A stretch of 64,000 nucleotides of DNA from Euclidia mi. Lineage: Eukaryota > Arthropoda > Insecta > Lepidoptera > Erebidae. This document shows positions 44,795 through 57,627 of the stretch, one piece after another. Both the position numbers and the translations under genes were made by a program. Every line of letters begins with the position of its first letter. The first letter of the stretch is position 1. The stretch is from NCBI GenBank assembly GCA_944739405.2, contig OX123183.2, positions 96,424,729 to 96,488,728 on the forward strand. Reading direction: 5' to 3'. Under the pieces are notes generated by a model. The model saw nothing but the letters and a program-made list of their open reading frames with translations. It had not been told where the DNA came from and searched no databases.

Positions 44795-47700
44795 GATTTG
44801 ACGTCTGCAATACAGGGCTAATACGGGTTTATTAAGAACCAAGGAGTTCTAGCCCCAGAGATTTAAATGAAATTTTAAATTGAGGGAAATGTATGTTTTT
44901 GGTTTTTTGACATTGTGGCATGCTCTGCTGGCACTTTGTTGTGAGTTCTCGACTTGATTTCAGATCATAAATACAGCTTTGGTACGGATCTGTTAAGAAC
45001 TAAAGAGTTCTAGCCCCTGAGATTTGTATGAAATTTTAAATGGTGGCAAAGGTAATTTTTTGATTTTTTTATATTGACGCATGCTCTGCTGGCACTTTGT
45101 TGTGAGTTCTCGACTAGATTTGAGATCTTAAATACAGATTAGATACGGATCTGTAAAGAACTAAAGAGTTCTAGCCCCTGAGATTTGTTTGAAATTTTAA
45201 ATTGAGGGAGATGTAATTTGTTGATTTTTTGACATTGTGGCATGCTCTGCTGGCACTTTATTGTGAGTTCTCGACTAGATTTGAGGTCTGCAACACAGGG
45301 CTAATACGGATTTATTAAGAACTAAGGAGTTCTACCCCCAGAGGTTTGTATGAAATTTTAAAATAAGGGAAATGTAATTTTTTGATTTTTTAATATTGTG
45401 GCGTGCTCTGCTGGCACTTTTTTGTGAGTTCTCGTCTAGATTTCAGATCTTAAATACAGTTTTGATACGGACCTGTTAAGGACTAAAGAGTTCTAGCCCC
45501 TGAGATTTGTATAAAATTTTAACTTGAGGCAAAGGTAATTTTTTCGATTTTGTGACCTAGTGACATGCTCTGCTGGCACTTTGTTGTAAGTTTTCGACTA
45601 GATTTTAGGTCTGCAATACAGGGCTAATACGGATTTATTAAGAACTAAGGAGTTCCAGCCCCAGAGATTTGTATGAAATTTTAAATTGAGGGAAATGTAA
45701 TTTTTTTATTTTTTGACATTGTGGCATGCTCTGCTGGCACTTTGTTGTGAGTTCTCGACTAGATTTGAGATCTTTAATACAGTTTTGATACGGATCTGTA
45801 AATAACTAAAGAGTTCTAACCCCTGAGATTTGTATAAAATTTTTAATTGAGGGAAAGGTAATTTGTCGATTTTAAGACCTTGTGACATACTCTGCTGGCA
45901 CTTAGTTGTGAGTTCTCGATTAGATTAGACGTCTGCAATACAGGGCTTATACGGGTTTATTAAGAACCAAGGAGTTCTAGCCCCAGAGATTTGTTTGAAA
46001 TTTTAAATTGAGGGAAATGTAATTTTTTGAGTTTTTGACATTGTGGCATGCTCTGCTGGTACTTTGTTGTGAGTTCTCGACTAGATTTGAGTTCTGCAAC
46101 ACAGGGCTAATACGGATTTATTAAGAACTAACTGCAATACAGGGCTTATACGGGTTTATTAAGAACCAAGGAGTTCTAGCCCCAGAGATTTGTTTGAAAT
46201 TTTAAATTGAGGGAAATGTAATTTTTTGAGTTTTTGACATTGTGGCATGCTCTGCTGGTACTTTGTTGTGAGTTCTCGACTAGATTTGAGTTCTGCAACT
46301 CAGGGCTAATACGGATTTATTAACAACTAAGTAGTTCTACCCCCAGAGATTTGTATGAAAATTTTAAATTGAGGGTAATGTAATTTTTTGTTTTTTTAAT
46401 ATTGTGGCATGCTCTGCTGGCACTTTGTTGTGAGTTATCGACTTGATTTCAGATCTTTAATACAGTTTTGATACGGATCTGTTAAGAACTAAAGAGTTCT
46501 AGCCCCAGAGATTTGTTTGAAATTTTAAATTGAGGGAAATGTAATTTTTTGAGTTTTTGACATTGTGGCATGCTCTGCTGGTACTTTGTTGTGATTTCTC
46601 GACTAGATTTGACGTCTGCAATACAGGGCTAATACGGGTTTATTAAGAACCAAGGAGTTCTAGCCCCAGAGATTTGTATGAAATTTTAAATTGAGGGAAA
46701 TGTATTTTTTTGGTTTTTTGACATTTTGGCATGCTCTGCTGGCACTTTGTTGTGAATTATCGACTAGATTTGAAGTCTGCAATACAGGACTAATGCGGAT
46801 TTATTAAGACTTAAGAAGTTCTAGCCCCAGAGATTTGTATGAAATTTTAAATTGAGGGAAATGTAATTTTTCGATTTTTGTACCTTGTGACATGCTCTGC
46901 TGGCACTTTGTTGTAAGTTTTCGACTAGATTTTAGGTCTGCAATACAGGGCTAATACGGATTTATTAAGAACTAAGGAGTTCCAGCCCCAGAGATTTGTA
47001 TGAAATTTTAAATTGAGGGAAATGTAATTTTTTTATTTTTTGACATTGTGGCATGCTCTGCTGGCACTTTGTTGTGAGTTCTCGACTAGATTTGAGATCT
47101 TTAATACAGTTTTGATACGGATCTGTAAATAACTAAAGAGTTCTAGCCCCTGAGATTTGTATAAAATTTTTAATTGAGGGAAAGGTAATTTGTCGATTTT
47201 AAGACCTTGTGACATACTCTGCTGGCACTTAGTTGTGAGTTCTCGATTAGATTAGACGTCTGCAATACAGGGCTAATACGGGTTTATTAAGAACCAAGGA
47301 GTTCTAGCCCCAGAGATTTGTTTGAAATTTTAAATTGAGGGAAATGTAATTTTTTGAGTTTTTGACATTGTGGCATGCTCTGCTGGTACTTTGTTGTGAG
47401 TTCTCGACTAGATTTGAAGTCTGCAACACAGGGCTAATACGGATTTATTAAGAACTAAGGAGTTCTACCCCCAGAGATTTGTATGAAATTTTAAATTGAG
47501 GGTAATGTAATTTTTTTTTTTTAATATTGTGGCATGCTCTGCTGGCACTTTGTTGTGAGTTCTCGACTTGATTTCAGATCTTAAATACAGTTTTGATACG
47601 GATCTGTTAAGAACTAAAGAGTTCTAGGCCCTGAGATTTGTATGAAATTTTAAATTGAGGCAACGGTAATTTTTTGATTTTTTGACATTGTGGCATGCTC

Positions 47701-50700
47701 TGCTGGCACTTTGTTGTGATTTCTCGACTAGATTTGAGGTCTGCAACACAGGGCTGATACGGATTTATTAAGAACTAAGGAGTTCTAGCCCCAGAGATTT
47801 GTATGAAATTTTAAATTTAGGGTAATGTAATTTTTGGTTTTTTTAATATTGTGGCATGCTCTGCTGGCACTTTGTTGTGAGTTCTCGACTCGATTTGAGA
47901 TCTTAAATACAGTTTAGATACGGATCTGTAAAGAACTAAGGAGTTCTAGCCCCTGAGATTTAAAAAAAATTTTTAATCGAGGGAAAGGTAATTTTTCGAT
48001 TTTAAGACCTTGTGACATACTCTGCTGGCACTTAGTTGTGAGTTTTTGACTAGATTTGACGTCTGCAATACAGGGCTAATACGGGTTTATTAAGAACCAA
48101 GGAGTTCTAGCCCCAGAGATTTGTTTGAAATTTTAAATTTAGGGTAATGTAATTTTTTGATTTTTTAATATTGTGGCATGCTCTGCTGGCACTTTGTTGT
48201 GAATTCTCGACTAGATTTGAGGTCTGCAACACAGGGCTAATACGGATTTATTAAGAACTAAGGAGTTCTAGCCCCAGAGATTTGTATGAAATTTTAAATT
48301 TAGGGTAATGTAATTTTTGGTTTTTTTAATATTGTGGCATGCTCTGCTGGCACTTTGTTGTGAGTTCTCGACTCGATTTGAGATCTTAAATACAGTTTAG
48401 ATACGGATCTGTAAAGAACTAAGGAGTTCTAGCCCCTGAGATTTGTATAAAATTTTTAATTGAGGGAAAGGTAATTTTTCGATTTTAAGACCTTGTGACA
48501 TACTCTGCTGGCACTTTGTTGTGAGTTCTCGACTAGATTTGAGATCTTAAATACAGATTTGATACGGATCTGTAAAAAACTAAAGAGTTCTAGCCCCTGA
48601 GATTTGTATAAAATTTTTAATTGAGGTTAAGGTAATTTTTCGATTTTAAAACCTTGTGACATACTCTGCTGGCACTTAGTTGTGAGTTCTCGACTAGATT
48701 TGACGTCTGCAATACAGGGCTAATACGGGTTTATTAAGAACCAAGGAGTTCTAGCCCCAGACATTTGTTTGAAATTTTAAATTGAGGGAGATGTAATTTG
48801 TTGATTTTTTGACATTGTGGCATGCTCTGCTGGCACTTTGTTGTGATTTCTCGACTAGATTTGACGTCTGCAATACAGGGCTAATACGGGTTTATTAAGA
48901 ACCAAGGAGTTCTAGCCCCAGAGATTTAAATGAAATTTTAAATTGAGGGAAATGTATGTTTTTGGTTTTTTGACATTGTGGCATGCTCTGCTGGCACTTT
49001 GTTGTGAGTTCTCGACTTGATTTCAGATCATAAATACAGCTTTGGTACGGATCTGTTAAGAACTAAAGAGTTCTAGCCCCTGAGATTTGTATGAAATTTT
49101 AAATGGTGGCAAAGGTAATTTTTTGATTTTTTGATATTGACGCATGCTCTGCTGGCACTTTGTTGTGAGTTCTCGACTAGATTTGAGGTCTGCAACACAG
49201 GTCTAATACGGATTTATTAAGAACTAAGGAGTTCTACCCCCAGAGGTTTGTATGAAATTTTAAAATAAGGGAAATGTAATTTTTTGATTTTTTAATATTG
49301 TGGCGTGCTCTGCTGGCACTTTTTTGTGAGTTCTCGTCTAGATTTCAGATCTTAAATACAGTTTTGATACGGACCTGTTAAGGACTAAAGAGTTCTAGCC
49401 CCTGAGATTTGTATAAAATTTTAACTTGAGGCAAAGGTAATTTTTTCGATTTTGTGACCTAGTGACATGCTCTGCTGGCACTTTGTTGTAAGTTTTCGAC
49501 TAGATTTTAGGTCTGCAATACAGGGCTAATACGGATTTATTAAGAACTAAGGAGTTCCAGCCCCAGAGATTTGTATGAAATTTTAAATTGAGGGAAATGT
49601 AATTTTTTTATTTTTTGACATTGTGGCATGCTCTGCTGGCACTTTGTTGTGAGTTCTCGACTAGATTTGAGATCTTTAATACAGTTTTGATACGGATCTG
49701 TAAATAACTAAAGAGTTCTAACCCCTGAGATTTGTATAAAATTTTTAATTGAGGGAAAGGTAATTTGTCGATTTTAAGACCTTGTGACATACTCTGCTGG
49801 CACTTAGTTGTGAGTTCTCGATTAGATTAGACGTCTGCAATACAGGGCTTATACGGGTTTATTAAGAACCAAGGAGTTCTAGCCCCAGAAATTTGTTTGA
49901 AATTTTAAATTGAGGGAAATGTAATTTTTTGAGTTTTTGACATTGTGGCATGCTCTGCTGGTACTTTGTTGTGAGTTCTCGACTAGATTTGAGTTCTGCA
50001 ACACAGGGCTAATACGGATTTATTAAGAACTAACTGCAATACAGGGCTTATACGGGTTTATTAAGAACCAAGGAGTTCTAGCCCCAGAGATTTGTTTGAA
50101 ATTTTAAATTGAGGGAAATGTAATTTTTTGAGTTTTTGACATTGTGGCATGCTCTGCTGGTACTTTGTTGTGAGTTCTCGACTAGATTTGAGTTCTGCAA
50201 CTCAGGGCCAATACGGATTTATTAAGAACTAAGTAGTTCTACCCCCAGAGATTTGTATGAAAATTTTAAATTGAGGGTAATGTAATTTTTTGTTTTTTTT
50301 TATATTGTGGCATGCTCTGCTGGCACTTTGTTGTGAGTTATCGACTTGATTTCAGATCTTTAATACAGTTTTGATACGGATCTGTTAAGAACTAAAGAGT
50401 TCTAGCCCCAGAGATTTGTTTGAAATTTTAAATTGAGGGAAATGTAATTTTTTGAGTTTTTGACATTGTGGCATGCTCTGCTGGTACTTTGTTGTGATTT
50501 CTCGACTAGATTTGACGTCTGCAATACAGGGCTAATACGGGTTTATTAAGAACCAAGGAGTTCTAGCCCCAGAGATTTGTATGAAATTTTAAATTGAGGG
50601 AAATGTATTTTTTTGGTTTTTTGACATTTTGGCATGCTCTGCTGGCACTTTGTTGTGAATTCTCGACTAGATTTGAAGTCTGCAATACAGGACTAATGCG

Positions 50701-53700
50701 AATTTATTAAGACTTAAGAAGTTCTAGCCCCAGAGATTTGTATGAAATTTTAAATTGAGGGAAATGTAATTTTTCGATTTTTGTACCTTGTGACATGCTC
50801 TGCTGGCACTTTGTTGTAAGTTTTCGACTAGATTTTAGGTATGCAATACAGGGCTAATACGGATTTATTAAGAACTAAGGAGTTCCAGCCCCAGAGATTT
50901 GTATGAAATTTTAAATTGAGGGAAATGTAATTTTTTTATTTTTTGACATTGTGGCATGCTCTGCTGGCACTTTGTTGTGAGTTCTCGACTAGATTTGAGA
51001 TCTTTAATACAGTTTTGATACGGATCTGTAAATAACTAAAGAGTTCTAACCCCTGAGATTTGTATAAAATTTTTAATTGAGGGAAAGGTAATTTGTCGAT
51101 TTTAAGACCTTGTGACATACTCTGCTGGCACTTAGTTGTGAGTTCTCGATTAGATTAGACGTCTGCAATACAGGGCTTATACGGGTTTATTAAGAACCAA
51201 GGAGTTCTAGCCCCAGAAATTTGTTTGAAATTTTAAATTGAGGGAAATGTAATTTTTTGAGTTTTTGACATTGTGGCATGCTCTGCTGGTACTTTGTTGT
51301 GAGTTCTCGACTAGATTTGAAGTCTGCAACACAGGGCTTATACGGATTTATTAAGAACTAAGGAGTTCTACCCCCAGAGATTTGTATGAAATTTTAAATT
51401 GAGGGTAATGTAATTTTTTTTTTTTAATATTGTGGCATGCTCTGCTGGCACTTTGTTGTGAGTTCTCGACTTGATTTCAGATCTTAAATACAGTTTTGAT
51501 ACGGATCTGTTAAGAACTAAAGAGTTCTAGGCCCTGAGATTTGTATGAAATTTTAAATTGAGGGAAAGGTAATTTGTCGATTTTAAGACCTTGTGACATA
51601 CTCTGCTGGCACTTAGTTGTGAGTTCTCGATTAGATTAGACGTCTGCAATACAGGGCTAATACGGGTTTATTAAGAACCAAGGAGTTCTAGCCCCAGAGA
51701 TTTGTTTGAAATTTTAAATTGAGGGAAATGTAATTTTTTGAGTTTTTGACATTGTGGCATGCTCTGCTGGCACTTTGTTGTGAGTTCTCGACTTGATTTC
51801 AGATCTTAAATACAGTTTTGATACGGATCTGTTAAGAACTAAAGAGTTCTAGGCCCTGAGATTTGTATGAAATTTTAAATTGAGGCAACGGTAATTTTTT
51901 GATTTTTTGACATTGTGGCATGCTCTGCTGGCACTTTGTTGTGATTTCTCGACTAGATTTGAGGTCTGCAACACAGGGCTAATACGGATTTATTAAGAAC
52001 TAAGGAGTTCTAGCCCCAGAGATTTGTATGAAATTTTAAATTTAGGGTAATGTAATTTTTGGTTTTTTTAATATTGTGGAATGCTCTGCTGGCACTTTGT
52101 TGTGAGTTCTCGACTCGATTTGAGATCTTAAATACAGTTTAGATACGGATCTGTAAAGAACTAAGGAGTTCTAGCCCCTGAGATTTAAATAAAATTTTTA
52201 ATCGAGGGAAAGGTAATTTTTCGATTTTAAGACCTTGTGACATACTCTGCTGGCACTTAGTTGTGAGTTTTTGACTAGATTTGACGTCTGCAATACAGGG
52301 CTAATACGGGTTTATTAAGAACCAAGGAGTTCTAGCCCCAGAGATTTGTTTGAAATTTTAAATTTAGGGTAATGTAATTTTTTGATTTTTTAATATTGTG
52401 GCATGCTCTGCTGGCACTTTGTTGTGAATTCTCGACTAGATTTGAGGTCTGCAACACAGGGCTAATACGGATTTATTAAGAACTAAGGAGTTCTAGCCCC
52501 AGAGATTTGTATGAAATTTTAAATTTAGGGTAATGTAATTTTTGGTTTTTTTAATATTGTGGCATGCTCTGCTGGCACTTTATTGTGAGTTCTCGACTCG
52601 ATTTGAGATCTTAAATACAGTTTAGATACGGATCTGTAAAGAACTAAGGAGTTCTAGCCCCTGAGATTTGTATAAAATTTTTAATTGAGGGAAAGGTAAT
52701 TTTTCGATTTTAAGACCTTGTGACATACTCTGCTGGCACTTAGTTGTGAGTTTTTGACTAGATTTGACGTCTGCAATACAGGGCTAATACGGGTTTATTA
52801 AGAACCAAGGAGTTCTAGCCCCAGAGATTTGTTTGAAATTTTAAATTTAGGGTAATGTAATTTTTTGATTTTTTAATATTGTGGCATGCTCTGCTGGCAC
52901 TTTGTTGTGAATTCTCGACTAGATTTGAGGTCTGCAACACAGGGCTAATACGGATTTATTAAGAACTAAGGAGTTCTAGCCCCAGAGATTTGTATGAAAT
53001 TTTAAATTTAGGGTAATGTAATTTTTGGTTTTTTTAATATTGTGGCATGCTCTGCTGGCACTTTATTGTGAGTTCTCGACTCGATTTGAGATCTTAAATA
53101 CAGTTTAGATACGGATCTGTAAAGAACTAAGGAGTTCTAGCCCCTGAGATTTGTATAAAATTTTTAATTGAGGGAAAGGTAATTTTTCGATTTTAAGACC
53201 TTGTGACATACTCTGCTGGCACTTAGTTGTGAGTTCTCGACTAGATTTGAGATCTTAAATATAGTTTTGATACGGATCTGTAAAGAACTAAAGAGTTCTA
53301 GCCCCTGAGATTTGTATGAAATTTTAAACTGTGGGAAATGTAATTTTTTGATTTTTTGACATTGTGGCATGCTCTGCTGGCACTTTGTTGCGAGTTCTAG
53401 ACTAGATTATAGATCATAAATACAGTTTTGATACGGATCTATTAAGAACCAAAGAGTTCTAGCCCCTGAGATTTGTATGCAATTTTAAATTGAGGGAAAG
53501 GTAATTTTTCGATTTTTTGAACTTGTGACATGCTCTGATGGCACTTTGTAGTGAATTCTCGACTAGATTTGAAGTCTGCAATACAGGACTAATGCGGATT
53601 TATTAAGAACTAAGAAGTTCTAGCCCCAGAGATTTGTATAAAATTTTGAATTGAGGGAAATGTATTTTTTTGATTTTTTAACATTGTGGCATGCTTTGCT

Positions 53701-54354
53701 GGCACTTTGTTGTGAGTTCTCAACTTGATTTGAGATATTAAATACAGTTTTGATACGGATCTGTTAAGAACTAAAGAGTTCTAGCCCCAGAGATTTGTAT
53801 GAAATTTTAAATTGAGGCAAAGGTAGTTTTTTGATTTTTTGACATTGTGGCATGCTCTGCTGGCACTTTGTTGTGAGTTCTCGACTAGATTTGACGTCTG
53901 CAGTACAGGGTTAGTACGGGTTTATTAAGAACCAAGGAGTTCTAGCCCCAGAGATTTGTATGAAATTTTAAATTGAGGGAAATGTAATTTTTTGATTTTT
54001 TGACATTGTGGCATGCTCTGCTGGCACTTTGTTGTGAGTTCTCGACTTGATTTGAGATTCGAAATACAGTTTTGATACGGATCTATTAAGAACTAAAGAG
54101 TTCTAGCCCCTGAGATTTGTATGAAATTTTAAATTGAGGGAAAGGTAATTTTTCGATTTTTTTACCTTGTGACATGCTCTGCTGGCACTTTGTTGTGAGT
54201 TTTCGACTAGATTTTAGGTCTGCAATACAGGTCTTGTACGGATCTGTAAAGAACTAAAGAGTTCTAGCCCCTGAAGTTTGTATGAAATTTGAAATTGAGG
54301 GAAAGGTAATTTTTCGATTTTTTTACCTTGTGGCATGCTCTGCTGGCCTTTGTT
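44795..54354 (-). repeat. Right-arm satellite array, same monomer inverted
   Basis: About 59 monomers of the same satellite on the minus strand (key phrase catgctctgctggcactt). The switch from plus to minus orientation lies at about 44,793-44,796, within a single monomer. A block of about 4 kb occurs twice: 44,795 onward and 48,858 onward share long identical runs, with an offset of 4,063 bp at the start and 3,902 bp later after loss of one monomer. Identical 60-residue frames recur at 45,706, 47,033, 49,608 and 50,936, and one identical copy lies in the left arm at 41,558. Confidence 0.95.
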
Positions 54355-54775
54355 GTGATTTCTCGACCATAGGTCTAGAACTTTTGCTGAAAAGTATCAG
54401 GAACTGTAGAACTCATTCGCATGTAGGAAAACTCACTTTTGTTTTCCTGTTTTGCTGCTAATGCTCTGCTACGTGAAGTTAGCAGATCATTTAGTAATTT
54501 TTTTTTTAAGGTAAAAACGGCAGAACTATTTCTGAAAAGTATCAGGAACTGTAGAACTCATTTGCATGTAGGAAAAACTAATTTTTTTTTTTTGATTTGC
54601 TGCTAATGCTCTGCTGCGTGAAGTTAGCAGATCATTTAGTAATTTTTTTTTTTAAGGTAAAAACGGCAGAACTATTTCTGAAATGTATCAGGAACTATAG
54701 AACTCGGCTGCATGCGATAAGAACTCGGATTTTTTATTGATCTGCTGGACAATGATCTGCTAAGTTCACTTACAT
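54355..54775 (-). repeat. Right terminal module of foldback element
   Basis: Inverted counterpart of 39,134-39,555, with the same order of units and near identity. It ends ...gctaagttcacttacat at 54,775, and CCGTAGGGC follows at 54,776-54,784. Confidence 0.9.
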
Positions 54776-54784
54776 CCGTAGGGC

Positions 54785-54910
54785 TTCCTATATTATAAGA
54801 CATTTTTTGCACCACTACGCTTTACCTGAAAACTTTTCGCTGGACCTGAACTTTCTCATGTATGTTTCTTGGAGACCGTAGCACTAAGAAGGGATTACCC
54901 GAAATTCCCA
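54785..54910 (-). repeat. Dispersed repeat fragment, also at 60,250
   Basis: Matches the reverse complement of 60,255-60,320 in cccgtgggaatttcggg, then ctacggtctccaagaaacatacatg. It forms the right target flank of the foldback insertion. Confidence 0.6.
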
Positions 54911-55262
54911 CGGGATCGGGCAGAACTCTATAAAATAATTAACTGATGTATTATATTATTTGTTTTTACTAGGTGACTAGTTACATAGACTTAACAAACA
55001 CATTTTAGAACTAGGCATTCAGTTTCCTTTTTGTATTGATGCTAGATGTCTTAGGTATAGGAAATTCTAACTGAAAATAAATGTTACATTTTGATAATAC
55101 CCAAGGATAATAATATGATATAGGCTTAGTATTTATAAATTGGTTTATTATGCGATCAATTTGCTCAAAACAAACATTGTTTATAAGAAAGATTTATAAA
55201 TAATCAGGGAGAATAAAATAACAATATAAGGATAACTGTGTAAACAAGGATATTAAACTCAA
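54911..55262. other. AT-rich DNA, no gene seen
   Basis: Nothing recognised. Confidence 0.45.
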
Positions 55263-55684
55263 TAAATTACATACACACACACACACATACACAACGTCAC
55301 GCCTTTTATCCCCGAAGGGGTAGGCAGAGGTGTATTTCTACACCCACTTTTCGCCAGATATACCTTAGTCCCACGTAATAAGGGGCGAGCCTATTGCCGT
55401 ACCGGGCACATTTCCAGACTCCGTGCTGCTACTGGGAATTTCGTGGCAGAAAAACCCAATAACACTGCCCGACCCAGGAATCGAACCCGGGACCTCCTGA
55501 TCCCACGCGCACATTTATGCCGCGAGACCAACGAGTCAGTCGTATCTTAGGGTTTGATGTCGAGTTTTCCGTCTCTACGCAAAGATGGTATTTGCATCGT
55601 GTAATCCCTTAGTCGCCTCTTACGACACCCACGGGAAGATAGGGGGTGGTGACACTTGTATTCTATGCCGTCAACCACACGGCA
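55263..55684 (-). mobile_element. Composite SINE with RTE-type tail, copy 1
   Basis: On the minus strand it has three modules. The 5' domain starts ccgtgtggttgacggcatag and holds gtgggtgtcgtaagaggcg. A tRNA-like part has cgttggtctcgcggcataa and B-box gggttcgattcctgggtcgg. The 3' tail ctctgcctaccccttcgggg...aaaaggcgtgacg is followed by (TG/TATG)n. The tail matches the end of the RTE LINEs in this window. Copy 2 in plus orientation lies at 57,628-58,028. Confidence 0.85.
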
Positions 55685-55772
55685 ATTTTTATTATATAAT
55701 TAGTTTATAAATATGATGGAAATATTGTACTAGTTTGCTCAGGCCGGAATTGAAGACATTCTAATCTTCAAG

Positions 55773-55950
55773 CGCCGATAGCCCAGTGGTGTAAATGGAA
55801 TGGATTGCCGAGACGATGGTCTCGGGTTCGATCCCCAAGTACCCCGGGCACACACCTCTGACTTTTGGAAGTTATGTATGTATTAAAAATGTTAATTATC
55901 GCTCGCTTAACAATGTGGCTCACCCCCTATTATTTTATGTTTTATATTAT
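55773..55950 (+). mobile_element. tRNA-derived SINE (family also at 35,155)
   Basis: Shares gatagcccagtggtgtaaat, ctcgggttcgatcccc and gttaattatcgctcgctta with 35,155-35,370. The body is shorter and ends in AT-rich DNA. Confidence 0.8.
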
Positions 55951-56169
55951 ATTATTATATTATATCTGCAGATTTTTGTTTTTATTTTTAATTAAATTAT
56001 CTATTGATTGCTGTATGATATAATTCTGACTGACATTTTATAAATTTTATTTTGATTATGTGTTATCTATTAATTTAAAGATCAGAAAGAAAAGTGTATT
56101 GTGACCTATTATTAATGTTTTGTAATATTTGTACACCATATATGGTCAAACATGTTGATTCTTTTTATT
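55951..56169. other. AT-rich DNA, no gene seen
   Basis: Nothing recognised. Confidence 0.45.
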
Positions 56170-57180
56170 ATTTAAGATCTATAATAAGCATCCGAACAAT
56201 GTTTTATTATGTGCCTACACATGTTTTTGCCTCAAAATATTGCGGTTACTATTAATATTGCTTTCCGATGAGGAACTACTGCTACCATTAGACGAACTGC
56301 TCTATGGAATAAGGTAGTCTAGTCTTTTGTCTTCGTCGTTGTCACTTTATAGTAGATACGCTAAATACAGGACTACGTGTTATTTTTTTATATTACTGTA
56401 CCTTCGTAATTTTGGGAACCAGAAGACAGGTTGAATTGACTCAGTTGTTTTAGAAATATCTAGATGTCCAGCCCCAGCAGCTCTTGGAATAACTAGTCGA
56501 ATGTCATCTCCAACTTTCATATAAAGCCTTTGGTTTTTGACAGTATAATTTTCTTAATATCGCTTCGATAAATTATTAAGCTTCTGAGCGCGAAACTAGA
56601 GGTTCTAATTTACAATTTTCATTACTATGGCCTACTCTATTACTTTTAGAATACCTGACAACAGGCTTAAGACATTTATAAAAGTATGTCCTTTCTCGCG
56701 ACAATTAAAACAAGTGTATGAGCTGTCGTTAGAATCAGAAAAATTCTCCGATATAGAACGTTGAGAGCTATGAAAATTCAATAAGTCTTCAGGCTCGTTA
56801 CAATTTAACGCTTGAGCACCATTCCTAACGGACTTATCGTATATGCCATGGATTATACAATCAACAGCTTTCTTACCACTAATTTCACATCTGTTCAACA
56901 GCATTATAAAAATATTCCCGCAAACTCTCATTACTCTTTGTATTACGAGCCAATATTTCTTCTAGATGTTACTAGAAATGCCTGATGAAGAGCTTGCACA
57001 TGAAGAGGTTGATGTAGACCTTCTACGCTTACTCTTTGATTGTGCATTTGAACGCTTGGATCTAGTGTCTGCATTTCCGGAGGTTGAACCATTCCTGTTT
57101 CCGTTTGATCGTTTGTTCAGCGGTAGAGGTTCCTCTTCTGGAGTACTAGCACCCTCCGGCTCCATAATATGCTCAAAATA
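56170..57180 (-). pseudogene. Ty3/gypsy-like retroelement remnant: gag joined to integrase zinc region
   Basis: On the minus strand a gag start (Met at 57,165; Ser/Arg/Lys-rich N-terminus) is interrupted near 56,960. It resumes in a gag core (RCEISGKKAVDCIIHGIYD, near 56,850-56,890) and reaches a CCHC knuckle (CFNCREKGH, near 56,700), behind which the frame shifts. From about 56,540 the sequence resembles the N-terminal zinc-binding part of an integrase (DDIRLVIPRAA, then QPVFWFPKLRRY), decaying by 56,290. Protease, reverse transcriptase and RNase H are absent, so gag and integrase are joined by a large internal deletion. No LTR was identified on either side. It is a dead fragment of an insect Ty3/gypsy-group element; whether the parent had an envelope gene cannot be judged. 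Confidence 0.7.
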
Positions 57181-57617
57181 AACTCATACGGTTATTTTAG
57201 TAAATAAATTGACTAGTCGGTGTTCAGCTAAATTGAAATCGCATATTAAAAATCAATTCAATTCAATTCAAAATATTCGTTTAAAATCAATCTCTCATTT
57301 GAATAATCTTCTGAATATATTACAATACAATATAATCTACAAATATCAGATTATATTGTGAAGTTTAGTGTAAAATACTGTATTTTATGACATATGACAG
57401 CTATAATAAATAATATATTTACTAAAACTTAGGTCTGTTATTGCAAATGATTATCACATACTGGCCACAATACATACGCTATTGTGAATCTTGTGACGTA
57501 CTAAGTCACATTATAATTTCGCAAATAGTACTGTCTACTGCATTCTAATTCATAATAAAATATACTTTAATTACATTTAAAGTCAAAGTCAAAGTCATTC
57601 TTGTATTTACGCACCTA
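57181..57617. other. AT-rich DNA with two LINE-tail-like motifs
   Basis: A (caatt)n run at 57,250-57,270 and aagtcaaagtcaaagtcatt at 57,580-57,597 look like minus-strand LINE tails. The second resembles the TTTGAC tail of the LINEs at 12,788 and 22,807. No gene was seen. Confidence 0.4.
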
Positions 57618-57627
57618 TATAGGAATA

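Larger units (their letters stand above)
39134..54775. mobile_element. 15.6-kb foldback transposon made of satellite arrays
   Basis: Both ends carry the same terminus, ATGTAAGTGAACTTAGCAG..., in inverted orientation, and a perfect 9-bp duplication flanks the whole. The left arm (39,134-44,794, 5.66 kb) and right arm (44,795-54,775, 9.98 kb) meet without a unique spacer and consist of terminal modules followed by 161-bp monomers. Long inverted arms built of tandem repeats with 9-bp target duplications define the FB (foldback) elements of Drosophila, which are related to Mutator-type transposons. I infer a non-autonomous foldback element mobilised by a Mutator-like transposase encoded elsewhere. 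No transposase is visible inside. Joining the two flanks after removing the element gives continuous sequence (tatggagccgtagggcttcc). Confidence 0.9.

Noticed and set aside
41558..51118. Six recurring open frames of 60-96 residues in the satellite arrays, four of them identical
   Set aside because: They are direct readings of the 161-bp monomer, repeat with it, and have no domain. Identity reflects satellite homogeneity, not selection.
39556..54354. Possible CRISPR array
   Set aside because: Monomers are contiguous 161-bp satellite units without unique spacers, in eukaryotic DNA and in two orientations.
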